17,183 nucleotides of DNA, taken from contig MUGC01000015.1 in NCBI GenBank assembly GCA_002900535.1, forward strand, positions 1 to 17,183, written 5' to 3'. The translations under genes and the position numbers were made by a program. Below the pieces are notes generated by a model, which was not told the DNA's origin, ran no database searches, and worked only from the letters and a program-made list of their open reading frames with translations. The stretch is from Thermoplasmata archaeon M9B1D. GTDB taxonomy: Archaea > Thermoplasmatota > E2 > DHVEG-1. Of this stretch, positions 1-8,006 are shown piece by piece (positions within the stretch are counted from its first letter, which is position 1; every line of letters begins with the position of its first letter).

Positions 1-741
1 ATTTATTATAGAGGCAGTTTGATAGGTGTTAAAAATATTAATTTAATAACTGATAAAAATATTAAAGTTGCTACAAAAATCGAATCTGTAATTCCAGTTC
101 TTGTAACTGGTTTGGTGTTGGTTTTTATTGCAGAAATGATTCTTTTACTTATATTTAAAAAGATTACCTTGAACACTTTTTTGAAATTATTTGCAATGTC
201 TATAATTTTTCTTTCCTTGTTTTATCCATGGTGGTCTTTATATGCAACTAATGATCAACCCATAGTTGAAAAAACTACGGAGATGTTTATTATTCCTCAG
301 GTAATGATAGAACAAACTAGATATAGCCAAGCGACTTATTTTGAACTTGCGACAGTACCAGAGATTTTTACTAGCTTTCTTGGAGGGCTTCTTATAATAA
401 TTTGTTCAGGGATCTTTTTAATAGGTTTGAGTTTTATACCAAATATATTTTATAAAAAAAGATATTCAACAATTTTAATTTCTGCAAGTGTTTTATTTTT
501 TATCATTGTAACTTTATCTTATATATTTGGTATGTCAAAATTAACAGAATTAAGCTTAGGAAGTCTCCAAGGTGAAGGGGTTCTAGACGTCGTGTTACCT
601 GATCAGACCACCGTTTATATGAACGCGAACTGGGGGCTTGGAATAGGTTTTTATCTAGTTTCACTTGCGGTATTAATTATGATATTTGCAGGAGTTATTG
701 ATTATCTAAAAAAACTAAAAAAATCAAGTAAATTTTTTTAG
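1..741 (+). CDS. Multi-pass membrane protein of unknown function, 5'-truncated by the window edge
   Basis: The reading frame is open back to base 1. The first possible start inside the window is a TTG at 19 with only a weak GAGG-like match upstream, so the true start is probably outside and this is the C-terminal part. About five hydrophobic segments are visible, counting residues from the TTG: 24-47, 56-76, 114-142, 149-169 and 205-229. A hydrophilic loop rich in acidic and Thr residues follows the WWSLYA motif after the second segment, and the C-terminus is short and lysine-rich (KKLKKSSK), suggesting it lies inside. No catalytic motif or known family was recognised. The gene converges on nadM, sharing 18 bp at the 3' ends. 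Confidence is high that it is coding; its function is unknown. Confidence 0.7.
   Translation: MYYRGSLIGVKNINLITDKNIKVATKIESVIPVLVTGLVLVFIAEMILLLIFKKITLNTFLKLFAMSIIFLSLFYPWWSLYATNDQPIVEKTTEMFIIPQVMIEQTRYSQATYFELATVPEIFTSFLGGLLIIICSGIFLIGLSFIPNIFYKKRYSTILISASVLFFIIVTLSYIFGMSKLTELSLGSLQGEGVLDVVLPDQTTVYMNANWGLGIGFYLVSLAVLIMIFAGVIDYLKKLKKSSKFF
706..739. terminator. Oligo-T terminators at the convergent junction
   Basis: On the minus strand the nadM stop (726-724) is followed by two T7 tracts (723-717 and 714-708), the usual form of an archaeal intrinsic terminator. On the plus strand a T7 tract (733-739) runs into the stop codon of the membrane protein gene. The junction can therefore end transcription in both directions. 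This is inferred from base composition only. Confidence 0.5.
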
Positions 742-1221
742 TCGATTTTTGCCATTAATTTTTTTTATTATATCTGCTACTTCAGGTGGAACACTTTTTT
801 TCCAATTCTGATTTTTTGCTATTTTATCTCTAATCAGCCTACCAGAATATTTATCCTTAGAATATAATGGGGTTTCAATTACTTTGAATCCCTTTTCAGA
901 AAACAAGTTTTTTGTTATAGTGCTATTGGTTACAACTACATTAAAATTTGAATAAATTCTAAGAACATGGTCGACCCATTTTGGTGGATTATGAATATCA
1001 GGGATTAAAACAATCTTAAAGTTAGTAATATTTCTAGATTTCAACGTTACTTCAATCATCTCTTTTCTTTCATCAGATGTAAAAGGATTATTAGAAGTAT
1101 AACTGTATTGAGATGAACCAATTCCGATTATAATCTCTTTATATGTTTTTAAAATAAATTGAATTGCTTTCAGGTGACCGTTGTGGAACGGTTGAAAACG
1201 TCCTATAAATAAAGCTTTCAT
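724..1221 (-). CDS. nadM: Nicotinamide-nucleotide adenylyltransferase, archaeal NadM type
   Basis: The enzyme joins NMN and ATP to give NAD+ and pyrophosphate, the last step of NAD synthesis, in the cytoplasm. The 165-residue length matches archaeal NadM. The N-terminal nucleotidyltransferase motif GRFQPFHNGH (residues 7-16) holds the phosphate-binding HxGH. IIIGIGSSQYSYTSNNPFT is followed by ER, as in the Methanocaldococcus enzyme. The second nucleotide-binding motif is YSGRLIRDK (about 125-133), a variant of the family's SGTxIR with Arg for Thr. The C-terminal helix ends in NGKNRLKK, also typical. The gene lies 46 bp downstream of lonB on the same strand, with a possible TATA element of its own in the gap. 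The ATG at 1221 is the only sensible start because it sits directly before the first beta strand. The family call is secure. Confidence 0.93.
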   Translation of the reverse strand: MKALFIGRFQPFHNGHLKAIQFILKTYKEIIIGIGSSQYSYTSNNPFTSDERKEMIEVTLKSRNITNFKIVLIPDIHNPPKWVDHVLRIYSNFNVVVTNSTITKNLFSEKGFKVIETPLYSKDKYSGRLIRDKIAKNQNWKKSVPPEVADIIKKINGKNRLKKFT

Positions 1222-1247
1222 AAACTCAAAAATGAATGAAAAAAGAG

Positions 1248-1256
1248 CTATAAAAT
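1248..1256 (-). promoter_or_regulatory. Possible TATA box for nadM
   Basis: ATTTTATAG on the minus strand is centred about 31 bp before the nadM ATG, which would give a nearly leaderless transcript. The site is weak: the whole gap is AT-rich, and read-through from lonB is equally possible. Confidence 0.3.
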
Positions 1257-1267
1257 ATTAATCGACA

Positions 1268-3379
1268 TTATTTATCAAGTTGTTTAGTTTCATCATCAAA
1301 GCTTTTTGTATGAGCTGTAGTAATTTTTTTTTCAGATTCGAGTTCGATTTTACCTGTAACTCGTAGTGGCTTCATGGCTTTCAGTTTTTTAAGAAGATTT
1401 TCTTTACCTGTACCAACAAGGGCGTTATCAATAACTTCAGGTAAAGTTTCAACTGGTATAACTTCTACTTTAGCTTTATATTTATCTTCGATTAAAACAT
1501 CCATAAGGTTTGCTTTTGGAATTAATATTCTTCTTATTCCAGCATTTGCCGCAGCTTCAACTTTTGCTGTTGCACCTCCAATCGGTAAAACCGTTCCACG
1601 AATACTTAAAGATCCAGTCATTGCTGTATCCTGACGTACAGGTATTCCTTCCATTGCCGAAATAACAGCAGTTATAACAGAAATACTTGCAGAATCACCT
1701 TCAAGTCCCTCATAAGTTCCAATAAATTGAATATGAATATCATGCTCTGTAATATCCCTGCCAATAAACTTCTTAATAATTGCAGAAACATTCAAAACAG
1801 ATTCCTTTGCAATCTCACCAAGTTTACCCGTTGCAATAACTTTTCCTTCAGATTCAGAACCAGCAGGAGTAACCTCAGCAACAATTGGCAAAACAAGACC
1901 CGAAAACTCACTCATACTCGGATCTGCAGAATGAACCGCAAGCCCATTAACAACACCAATCTCATCACCAGTAATTTTAAAGGATCTATAATGTTGACGT
2001 TGTTCAATAGTACGATCAACAACCTGCTGTTCAAGAGATTTTGCAATTTTTTTTGCTTCGATAACATGCTCAACATTTACTACTTTATCTTTTTTATCAA
2101 CTGCAAGATCTCCCGCTGAACGAATTAGACCACCAAGCTCGCGTAAACGCAGAGAAAGTTTTCCTTTGCGACCCGCACGTCTTTGCGCTTCATGAATTAT
2201 TTCACCGACTGCATCTCGATCAAAATGAGGGATTTTCTCATCTTTTTTAACTTCTTGAGCGACAAAACGTATCAGCTTTTTGCGATTATCGTCAGTGTCA
2301 TCCATACTACTATTCAAATAAATTTCATAACCATAACCACGAATACGACTACGAAGAGCGGGATGCATACCTTTTAATGCATCAAGGTTACCTGCAGATA
2401 CTAAAATAAAATCACAAGGAACAGGTTCAGTTTTGACCATTGCACCAAAACTACGCTCAGACTGTCCTGTTATCTGAAATTTTTTCTCTTGGATGGCCGT
2501 AAGAAGATGCTGCTGAGAAGGAAGACTCAACGTATTAATCTCATCAATATACAAAACACCCTTATGTGCTCGATGAATAGCACCTGCTTCAACTAACTGA
2601 TGAGGAGGTGTTTCAAGACCTGCTGATTGAAAAGGATCGTGACGTACGTCACCGAGAAGCGCTCCAGAATGTGCAGCAGTTGCATCAATAAAAGGTGGAG
2701 ATTCCTTTTTTTCATGTGCAACTAATATCTTTGGAACACCATGTAAACTATTACGTTGCATTAGTGCTCCGCGAGAAAAAATTAAAATTAAAAAAACAAC
2801 AAAAATTAGCCCAAAGAAAATCCATTCTGGGTGAGTTGCCTCCCAATTACCTTCAAATAATCCTGGACCAAGAGCAACAATTGAGACAACTATAAGAATC
2901 ATAAGAGCAAAGGACCAAATAAAACTACTTTGTTGCTCTTTTTTCTTTTTTGCCTCCTGTCTTTGAGCTTTTACTATTTCATTTGCTTTTCCACCAGGTA
3001 CAACTCTTATATGGGGTGTATTTGAATCATCAGCGTTTGGATAAGCGATAATGTCCTCAAGTTCTTCTTTGGGTAGAAACGCAGTCATAGCACGAGCAAC
3101 CATGGATTTACCAGTGCCTGGATCTCCAATAAGCATGACATGCCTTTTTTGTTCAGCTGCCTTTCTAACTATATCAACAGCTTTATCTTGACCTATAACT
3201 TGATCAAGTAAAAGCTCAGGTACTTCTATTTCTTTAGTAGTACCAAACTTTTGATTTTTTATCCACTCATCAATTGGTATCATTTCCTTATTTGATATAT
3301 TCTCTGACTCTTCGTTTTTATTTTCTTTTTCTACGAGTAACTCGTCAACATTTTTTAATGAATCTTTATTATTCACCAT
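1268..3379 (-). CDS. lonB: Membrane-anchored archaeal Lon protease (LonB)
   Basis: This is an ATP-dependent serine protease of quality control, anchored in the cytoplasmic membrane with both active domains inside. In the 703 residues: Walker A GDPGTGKS at 85-92; two membrane helices inserted in the AAA+ domain at about 151-175 and 183-204, the hallmark of archaeal LonB; Walker B GVLYIDE at 274-280; an Arg-rich sensor region (ALRSRIRGYG) near 341-350; and the protease domain from about 480. The catalytic Ser is in EGDSAS (Ser563) and the catalytic Lys is in GGATAK (Lys606), so the Ser-Lys dyad is intact. The N-terminal 30 residues are acidic and low in complexity, and the C-terminal tail (about 670-703) is charged. 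Start ATG 3379 has a TATA box about 65 bp upstream. It is probably co-transcribed with nadM. Confidence 0.96.
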   Translation of the reverse strand: MVNNKDSLKNVDELLVEKENKNEESENISNKEMIPIDEWIKNQKFGTTKEIEVPELLLDQVIGQDKAVDIVRKAAEQKRHVMLIGDPGTGKSMVARAMTAFLPKEELEDIIAYPNADDSNTPHIRVVPGGKANEIVKAQRQEAKKKKEQQSSFIWSFALMILIVVSIVALGPGLFEGNWEATHPEWIFFGLIFVVFLILIFSRGALMQRNSLHGVPKILVAHEKKESPPFIDATAAHSGALLGDVRHDPFQSAGLETPPHQLVEAGAIHRAHKGVLYIDEINTLSLPSQQHLLTAIQEKKFQITGQSERSFGAMVKTEPVPCDFILVSAGNLDALKGMHPALRSRIRGYGYEIYLNSSMDDTDDNRKKLIRFVAQEVKKDEKIPHFDRDAVGEIIHEAQRRAGRKGKLSLRLRELGGLIRSAGDLAVDKKDKVVNVEHVIEAKKIAKSLEQQVVDRTIEQRQHYRSFKITGDEIGVVNGLAVHSADPSMSEFSGLVLPIVAEVTPAGSESEGKVIATGKLGEIAKESVLNVSAIIKKFIGRDITEHDIHIQFIGTYEGLEGDSASISVITAVISAMEGIPVRQDTAMTGSLSIRGTVLPIGGATAKVEAAANAGIRRILIPKANLMDVLIEDKYKAKVEVIPVETLPEVIDNALVGTGKENLLKKLKAMKPLRVTGKIELESEKKITTAHTKSFDDETKQLDK

Positions 3380-3443
3380 TAGCCCTACTAGATTGTTTTT
3401 TGAACTGTTGAATACTGCTTTAATATTTCAATGTTTCTTTAAT

Positions 3444-3454
3444 AATTTTATATT
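3444..3454 (-). promoter_or_regulatory. TATA box of lonB
   Basis: AATATAAAATT on the minus strand predicts a transcript start near 3424 and a leader of about 45 bases before the lonB ATG. It lies back to back with the TATA box of the divergent gene, about 20 bp away, so binding at one promoter could interfere with the other. Confidence 0.5.
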
Positions 3455-3469
3455 ACTCCTAATAAGGAA

Positions 3470-3478
3470 TTTATAAAA
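3470..3478 (+). promoter_or_regulatory. TATA box of the divergent small membrane protein gene
   Basis: TTTATAAAA is preceded by a purine-rich AAGGAA that could serve as a TFB recognition element. The predicted transcript start is near 3500, giving a leader of about 58 bases that contains the 18-bp palindrome. Confidence 0.55.
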
Positions 3479-3504
3479 TTAGAAATATTTATTAATGATG
3501 ATTT

Positions 3505-3522
3505 GGTTTTAATATTAAAACC
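3505..3522. promoter_or_regulatory. 18-bp perfect palindrome, candidate operator
   Basis: GGTTTTAATATTAAAACC is its own exact reverse complement with no spacer. It sits about 27 bp downstream of the TATA box, at or just after the predicted transcript start. The decamer AATATTAAAA recurs at 3524-3533, 13 bp on. The position suits a repressor that blocks the polymerase, but AT-rich DNA makes weaker palindromes common. Only the GG/CC ends lift it above background. Confidence 0.4.
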
Positions 3523-3558
3523 CAATATTAAAATTTGATGGGTAGAGGAGAGAAAATA

Positions 3559-3978
3559 ATGGCTAAAGATATGTTAAGTAAAGTTGGAAGCTGGGCGTTT
3601 TTAATAGGAATTATTATCGCATTGATTGTCGGTCTTTACCAAGCCACAACACTAGAAGGAGAAATGATGGGGGCAACTGGTTTCTTTGGTGAATCAACAG
3701 GCGGTTGGGTTGCATGGATATTAGCAGTAATAGGTGCTATAGTCGGAGTGTTAGCAGTTCTTGGCAAAGGTACAATTACAGCAAAAGAAACACCAGGATT
3801 TCTATTAGCTGGAATTGCTCTTGTTGTGATGGGTGGAGTATTTTCAGGATGGCACGCAATTATTACACCATGGATTGGAGCATTGCTAGAGGGAGTTTCA
3901 TTTAGTTTATCAATATTCGTAGCTCCAGCAGTTGGAATTCTGGCTATTAAAGCAGTATGGGATATGGGAAAAGACTAG
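3559..3978 (+). CDS. Small four-helix membrane protein of unknown function
   Basis: The protein has 139 residues and at least four hydrophobic segments: about 11-29, 47-66, 75-94 and 105-130. It begins MAKDMLSKVGSW and ends WDMGKD, so it has little outside the membrane. Short Gly-rich loops (a GATGFFGESTGG stretch near 38-49) separate the first two helices. The frame extends upstream to a TTG at 3535, but the ATG at 3559 is the better start: GAGGAG (3545-3550) lies 8 bases before it and would be internal to the longer version. It has its own promoter and a hairpin terminator, so it is a single-gene unit between lonB and the ATP synthase operon. No catalytic residues were recognised. The length and compactness suggest an oligomeric membrane protein, but that is a guess. 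Confidence 0.8.
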   Translation: MAKDMLSKVGSWAFLIGIIIALIVGLYQATTLEGEMMGATGFFGESTGGWVAWILAVIGAIVGVLAVLGKGTITAKETPGFLLAGIALVVMGGVFSGWHAIITPWIGALLEGVSFSLSIFVAPAVGILAIKAVWDMGKD

Positions 3979-3998
3979 AACTTCCCATCTTTTTTTTT
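3964..3998 (+). terminator. Hairpin plus T-tract terminator
   Basis: ATGGGAA (3964-3970) pairs with TTCCCAT (3982-3988) around an 11-base loop that contains the stop codon. C then an uninterrupted T-tract of about nine bases follows. It faces the plus strand and ends the small membrane protein gene. Its T-tract reaches the last codons of the convergent ahaG-like gene. Confidence 0.6.
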
Positions 3999-4155
3999 AT
4001 TTTAAAAAATACGAAACAGCTAGAAATATTATTCCAATAATCACAAATATTAGCCAAATAATATAAGCAATTTTAATTCGAACTAACCATTTTGCTTTTT
4101 TTTCAGGTGTATCAAAAAAACGACCAAGTATTGGGTCTTCTTCAATTTTATTCAT
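3997..4155 (-). CDS. AhaG-position single-helix microprotein, last gene of the ATP synthase operon
   Basis: The ORF encodes 52 residues. The start ATG (4155) comes one base after the AhaD stop (TAATATG), so translation is probably coupled to AhaD. Residues 1-26 are charged (begins MNKIEEDPILGRFF, with KKAK at about 19-22). Residues about 29-50 form one membrane helix, ending in SYFLK. With the Lys/Arg cluster before the helix, the N-terminus should face the cytoplasm. The operon H-I-K-E-C-F-A-B-D plus one small gene matches the Methanosarcina mazei operon, where the last gene is ahaG. Whether the two proteins are homologous cannot be judged here, so no symbol is assigned. Role unknown; a small accessory or assembly factor of the Ao sector is the natural guess. 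Confidence 0.72.
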   Translation of the reverse strand: MNKIEEDPILGRFFDTPEKKAKWLVRIKIAYIIWLIFVIIGIIFLAVSYFLK

Positions 4156-4156
4156 A

Positions 4157-4801
4157 TTATTCTTTTTTAGCGTCCATTACGGCTTTTATTCTTTTTCTTC
4201 TAAAGAAATCTTCTCTTTCTCTTTCTTCAAGTTGCATCTCAATATATTTGCGGGTGGCATGCAACTTTGGGATTAAGTTATTTTCAAGTACATTTACTCT
4301 TCTTTTGGTTTTTTCTATTTCAACTGCTAGTGATTTAATACTGCCCTCTAAATCTGCAAGCTCAATTAATTTTTTTAGAAGTTGTTTAAAATCTTTTTGC
4401 GTATCATCTAACTTTGAACAAGTTTCTATGAAATCATAACTGGGCTGTATTTCTGTTGTGATATTTTCCGGATTAATTTTTGGTATTTTTACACCCATTA
4501 TGTTGTCTGTTTCGAAATCAACTTCTCCAACTTCTGGAGTAACATACGATATTTCTTCAACTTTTTTCTCACCAAGGATCATTTGGGCTTGTATAAGCGA
4601 TTGAAATGATCCTTTGAAATCATCGTCTAATTGTTTAGCTAATTCATTTCTTGTATGTATAACTCCAAAAAATTTTTCAACAAGAGAGTCTCTTTTTTCT
4701 TCTAAAATTTTATGTCCTTTCTCAGCTAAAACTAGTTTTTTTCGTATTTCCAGCAAGTCCATTCTTGTAGGGCTTACGCCCTCCATTATCTGCTCTGCCA
4801 T
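4157..4801 (-). CDS. ahaD: A-type ATP synthase subunit D (central shaft)
   Basis: Subunit D is the rotor axle that runs through the A3B3 head and passes torque to subunits F and C. The 214-residue protein begins with the family signature VSPTRMDLLEIRKKL (about 9-23). It is made almost wholly of two long helices, at about 10-80 and 125-205, that pair as an antiparallel coiled coil. The C-terminal helix contains RRVNVLENNLIP and EEREREDFFRRKRIK, both typical of the family. The length is normal. It starts 16 bp after the ahaB stop and is followed after one base by the 52-residue gene. Confidence 0.95.
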   Translation of the reverse strand: MAEQIMEGVSPTRMDLLEIRKKLVLAEKGHKILEEKRDSLVEKFFGVIHTRNELAKQLDDDFKGSFQSLIQAQMILGEKKVEEISYVTPEVGEVDFETDNIMGVKIPKINPENITTEIQPSYDFIETCSKLDDTQKDFKQLLKKLIELADLEGSIKSLAVEIEKTKRRVNVLENNLIPKLHATRKYIEMQLEEREREDFFRRKRIKAVMDAKKE

Positions 4802-4817
4802 CTTTTCTTACTCTTTT

Positions 4818-6200
4818 TCATTTTTCAGGGTGATATTTACTAATGTATTTTTCATCTATTTTTTTCAATTCAGCTTTCGGAAGAATCGATAGTAAATTCC
4901 AGCCAATAGTTAATGTTTGCACTATGCTACGGTCTTCATGATTATCCTGCTGAATGAATTGTTTTTCGAATTCATCTGCAAATTTGAGGAATTTCCTATC
5001 CCTTTCAGAAAGCGCATCTTCACCAACTATTGCAACAAGATCACGAAGGTCACATCCCTCTGCATATCCTGCATAAAGCTGGTTTGAAACACCAGCATGG
5101 TCCTCACGAGTACGCCCTTCTCCAATTCCACGGTCCATTAAACGTGACAGGCATGGAAGAACCGCAACAGGTGGGTAAATTCCTTTTTTATGTAAACCTC
5201 GATTTAGAACAATCTGACCCTCGGTAATATAACCTGTAAGATCAGGAATTGGATGAGTTATATCATCATCAGGCATAGTAAGCATTGGGATCTGAGTAAT
5301 GGATCCTTTTTTACCTTTTATACGACCAGCACGTTCATAAATTGAAGCAAGATCAGTATACATGTACCCAGGATAACCACGCCTTCCAGGAACCTCTTCT
5401 CTAGCAGCTGCTATCTCACGAAGTGCCTCTGCATAATTTGTAAGATCAGTAAGAATTACAAGAACCTGCATACCAAGATCAAACGCTAGATACTCTGAAC
5501 AAGTTAAAGCCATACGAGGTAAAATTATACGCTCAATCGTAGGGTCATCTGCTAAGTTCAGAAACATGACTGTTCGTTCAAGCGCACCTGTATTTTCAAA
5601 GTCACGAATAAACAAGTTCGCCTCTTCAGCGGTAATACCCATAGCACAAAAAACAACAGCAAACTTTTCCGCTTTACCAAGAACCTTTGCCTGCCTTGCA
5701 ATTTGGGCAGCCATTTCGTTATGAGGAAGTCCAGCACCTGAAAAAATTGGAAGCTTCTGACCACGAACAAGTGTATTAAGACCATCAATTGTTGATAAAC
5801 CTGTTTGAATAAACTCACTAGGATATTCTCGAGAATATGGATTTATTGGGTTTCCATTAATATCTCGACGTTCTTCAGGAATAATCGGTGGTGCATCATC
5901 AATTGGATTGCCTGTTCCATCAAAAACACGACCAAGGATGTCTTTTGCAACACCTAACTTCATAGTTTCCCCGATGAATCTAGCAGAGGTTATATTGGTA
6001 TCTAGACCCTTTGTTCCTTCAAATACTTGAACCACTGCTTTGTGCATAAAAGCCTCGAGTACTTGACCTGTTCTTTCTTCACCAGTAGCTGTTTTAATTT
6101 TGACAACCTCATTATAAGCAACATCTTTGATTCCATCGACTATCATCAAAGGTCCGGCAACCTCAGATACAGTTGTGTATTCAATGTCTTTATTACTCAT
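4818..6200 (-). CDS. ahaB: A-type ATP synthase subunit B (non-catalytic head subunit)
   Basis: Three copies alternate with three A subunits in the A1 head. B forms the interface and provides the arginine finger but does not itself hydrolyse ATP. The protein has 460 residues, a normal length. The degenerate P-loop SGAGLPHNE (154-162) lacks the GKT of subunit A, as expected for B. LTDLTNYAEALREIAAAREE and the GRRGYPGYMYTDLASIYERAGR region are standard family sequence. The ATG at 6200 follows the ahaA stop directly (TAAATG). Its Shine-Dalgarno site GGAGGTGG lies inside the last codons of ahaA, so the two are translationally coupled, which suits their equal stoichiometry. Confidence 0.97.
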   Translation of the reverse strand: MSNKDIEYTTVSEVAGPLMIVDGIKDVAYNEVVKIKTATGEERTGQVLEAFMHKAVVQVFEGTKGLDTNITSARFIGETMKLGVAKDILGRVFDGTGNPIDDAPPIIPEERRDINGNPINPYSREYPSEFIQTGLSTIDGLNTLVRGQKLPIFSGAGLPHNEMAAQIARQAKVLGKAEKFAVVFCAMGITAEEANLFIRDFENTGALERTVMFLNLADDPTIERIILPRMALTCSEYLAFDLGMQVLVILTDLTNYAEALREIAAAREEVPGRRGYPGYMYTDLASIYERAGRIKGKKGSITQIPMLTMPDDDITHPIPDLTGYITEGQIVLNRGLHKKGIYPPVAVLPCLSRLMDRGIGEGRTREDHAGVSNQLYAGYAEGCDLRDLVAIVGEDALSERDRKFLKFADEFEKQFIQQDNHEDRSIVQTLTIGWNLLSILPKAELKKIDEKYISKYHPEK

Positions 6201-7985
6201 TTACTTGCCACCTCCTTTTTTAATAAGTTCTTCAAGTTCTTTATCAAGATCTTTCTCCATTTCACTAAATCGTTTTTCAAATGTTTTATTTGGAACTGTT
6301 TTCATCCTTGCTAAATGCTCTCGACTTTTCATAGAGATTATATCATCAACGAGTACATTTTTTTCTACTGTGTCCATTATTTTATCTGAAAATTTCAGCA
6401 TTATTCTAAGCATCTCATACTGTTTTTCACCAGGGCAAAACGTGTCAACCTCATGGAAAGCACTTTGCTGAAGAAAATCTTCACGTATTATCCTAGCTGA
6501 TTCAAGAGTAGCCCTTTCTCGTGGTGGTAAAGCATCAGGACCTACTAGTTTTACAATCTCTTGAAGCTCAGATTCTTTCTGTAGAAGAGCCATTGCTTTA
6601 GTTCTAAGTTTAAGCCATTCTTCACCGATTTGTTTTTTCCACCAAGTTTGAATTTCTTCTAAATACAGTGAATATGATTTAAGCCAGTTAATAGATGGAA
6701 AGTGACGTCTATCAGCAAGGTCTGCATCAAGGGCCCAAAAAACTTTCACAATTCGGAGAGTGTTCTGCGCAACTGGTTCTGAGAAATCACCACCAGGCGG
6801 GCTTACTGCACCAACAACTGAAACTGAGCCTTCCTTGTCTTTACTGCATTTTAGCTTTACCCTTCCAGCTCTTTCATAAAACTCAGCTAACCTTGAAGCA
6901 AGATACGCAGGATATCCTTCTTCACCTGGCATTTCTTCAAGACGACCTGAGATTTCACGCATTGCCTCTGCAAGTCTAGAAGTACTATCTGCCATAAGAG
7001 CTACATCATAACCCATATCACGATAGTATTCAGCGATTGTAATTCCAGTATAAACACTTGCATCTCGAGCAGCTACAGGCATATTTGAAGTATTTGCAAT
7101 AAGGACTGTACGGTTCATCAATGGTTCACCAGATTTTGGATCTTCAAGCTCTGGAAATTCTCTTAATACATCAGTCATTTCATTTCCACGTTCACCACAG
7201 CCAACATATACAACAACCTGTGCATCACTCCATTTTGCTAGCTGATGAAGCATAACTGTTTTACCCGTTCCAAAACCACCAGGGATTGCTGCAGTTCCAC
7301 CTTTTGCCACTGGGAAAAACGTATCAATTACTCTTTGACCTGTGACAAGTGGAAGTGTTGGATCATATTTCTTTGCAACTGGTCTAGGCATTCGAACAGG
7401 CCAACGCTGCAACATTTGAAGTTTGATATCACCTTTATCAGTTGAAACAACTGCTATGTCGTCTTCAACTGTGTAGTCTCCCTCTTTTTCGACTTTAATT
7501 ATTTTACCACTAATATTTGGAGGAACAATGATTCTATGAGTGATTATAGTAGTTTCTTGCACTTCACCAAGTACATCACAACTTCGTATAACATCTCCTG
7601 CTTTTACAGTTGGTTTAAAATGCCATTTCTTTTTTCGATCAATAGCTGGCGCTTCGACACCTCGATCAATAAAATCCCCTGTCTTTTTCATGATGTCGGG
7701 GAGTGGTCTTTGTATACCATCATAGATATTTGTTAAAAGACCTGGTCCTAGTTCTACTGATAGAGGCATACCCGTAGTTATTACTTTTTCACCAGGTTTA
7801 AGACCATTCGTATCCTCATAAACCTGTATAATTGCATTATCTTCGTTAAGTCTGATTATTTCACCTATTAAGTTTTCCTCTCCAACCCTTACAACATCAT
7901 ACATTTTTGCCCCTCGCATATTATCTGCTTCTATAACTGGGCCAGAGATTCGTATTATTCTTCCTTGTTGACTTTTATTTGTCAT
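6201..7985 (-). CDS. ahaA: A-type ATP synthase catalytic subunit A
   Basis: This is the catalytic subunit, which makes or hydrolyses ATP at its interface with B. The 594 residues comprise a beta-barrel domain (1-75), the A-specific bulge domain (about 110-190), and the nucleotide domain with P-loop GGFGTGKT (236-243), GERGNE (264-269, holding the catalytic Glu) and ALMADSTSRLAEAMREISGR. No intein interrupts the P-loop, although Thermoplasma and Pyrococcus relatives carry one there. The start ATG at 7985 has GGAGG (7995-7999) nine bases upstream. ahaF ends 21 bp before it. The chain is complete and nothing in it is unusual. Confidence 0.98.
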   Translation of the reverse strand: MTNKSQQGRIIRISGPVIEADNMRGAKMYDVVRVGEENLIGEIIRLNEDNAIIQVYEDTNGLKPGEKVITTGMPLSVELGPGLLTNIYDGIQRPLPDIMKKTGDFIDRGVEAPAIDRKKKWHFKPTVKAGDVIRSCDVLGEVQETTIITHRIIVPPNISGKIIKVEKEGDYTVEDDIAVVSTDKGDIKLQMLQRWPVRMPRPVAKKYDPTLPLVTGQRVIDTFFPVAKGGTAAIPGGFGTGKTVMLHQLAKWSDAQVVVYVGCGERGNEMTDVLREFPELEDPKSGEPLMNRTVLIANTSNMPVAARDASVYTGITIAEYYRDMGYDVALMADSTSRLAEAMREISGRLEEMPGEEGYPAYLASRLAEFYERAGRVKLKCSKDKEGSVSVVGAVSPPGGDFSEPVAQNTLRIVKVFWALDADLADRRHFPSINWLKSYSLYLEEIQTWWKKQIGEEWLKLRTKAMALLQKESELQEIVKLVGPDALPPRERATLESARIIREDFLQQSAFHEVDTFCPGEKQYEMLRIMLKFSDKIMDTVEKNVLVDDIISMKSREHLARMKTVPNKTFEKRFSEMEKDLDKELEELIKKGGGK

Positions 7986-8006
7986 ATATTTTTGCCTCCA
8001 AATTCT

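Noticed and set aside
1374..2377. Open frames on the plus strand opposite lonB
   Set aside because: They are antisense shadows of a conserved gene, without promoters or ribosome sites. Their apparent length follows from codon bias in AT-rich DNA.
3535..3558. TTG start for the small membrane protein gene
   Set aside because: The Shine-Dalgarno site GAGGAG serves the ATG at 3559. The extension encodes only that site.
5558..5818. 86-codon open frame on the minus strand within ahaB
   Set aside because: It is an out-of-frame shadow of a strongly conserved gene on the same strand, with no start signal of its own.
7250..7290. Intein at the P-loop of subunit A
   Set aside because: The sequence around GGFGTGKT is continuous and the protein has the normal 594-residue length.
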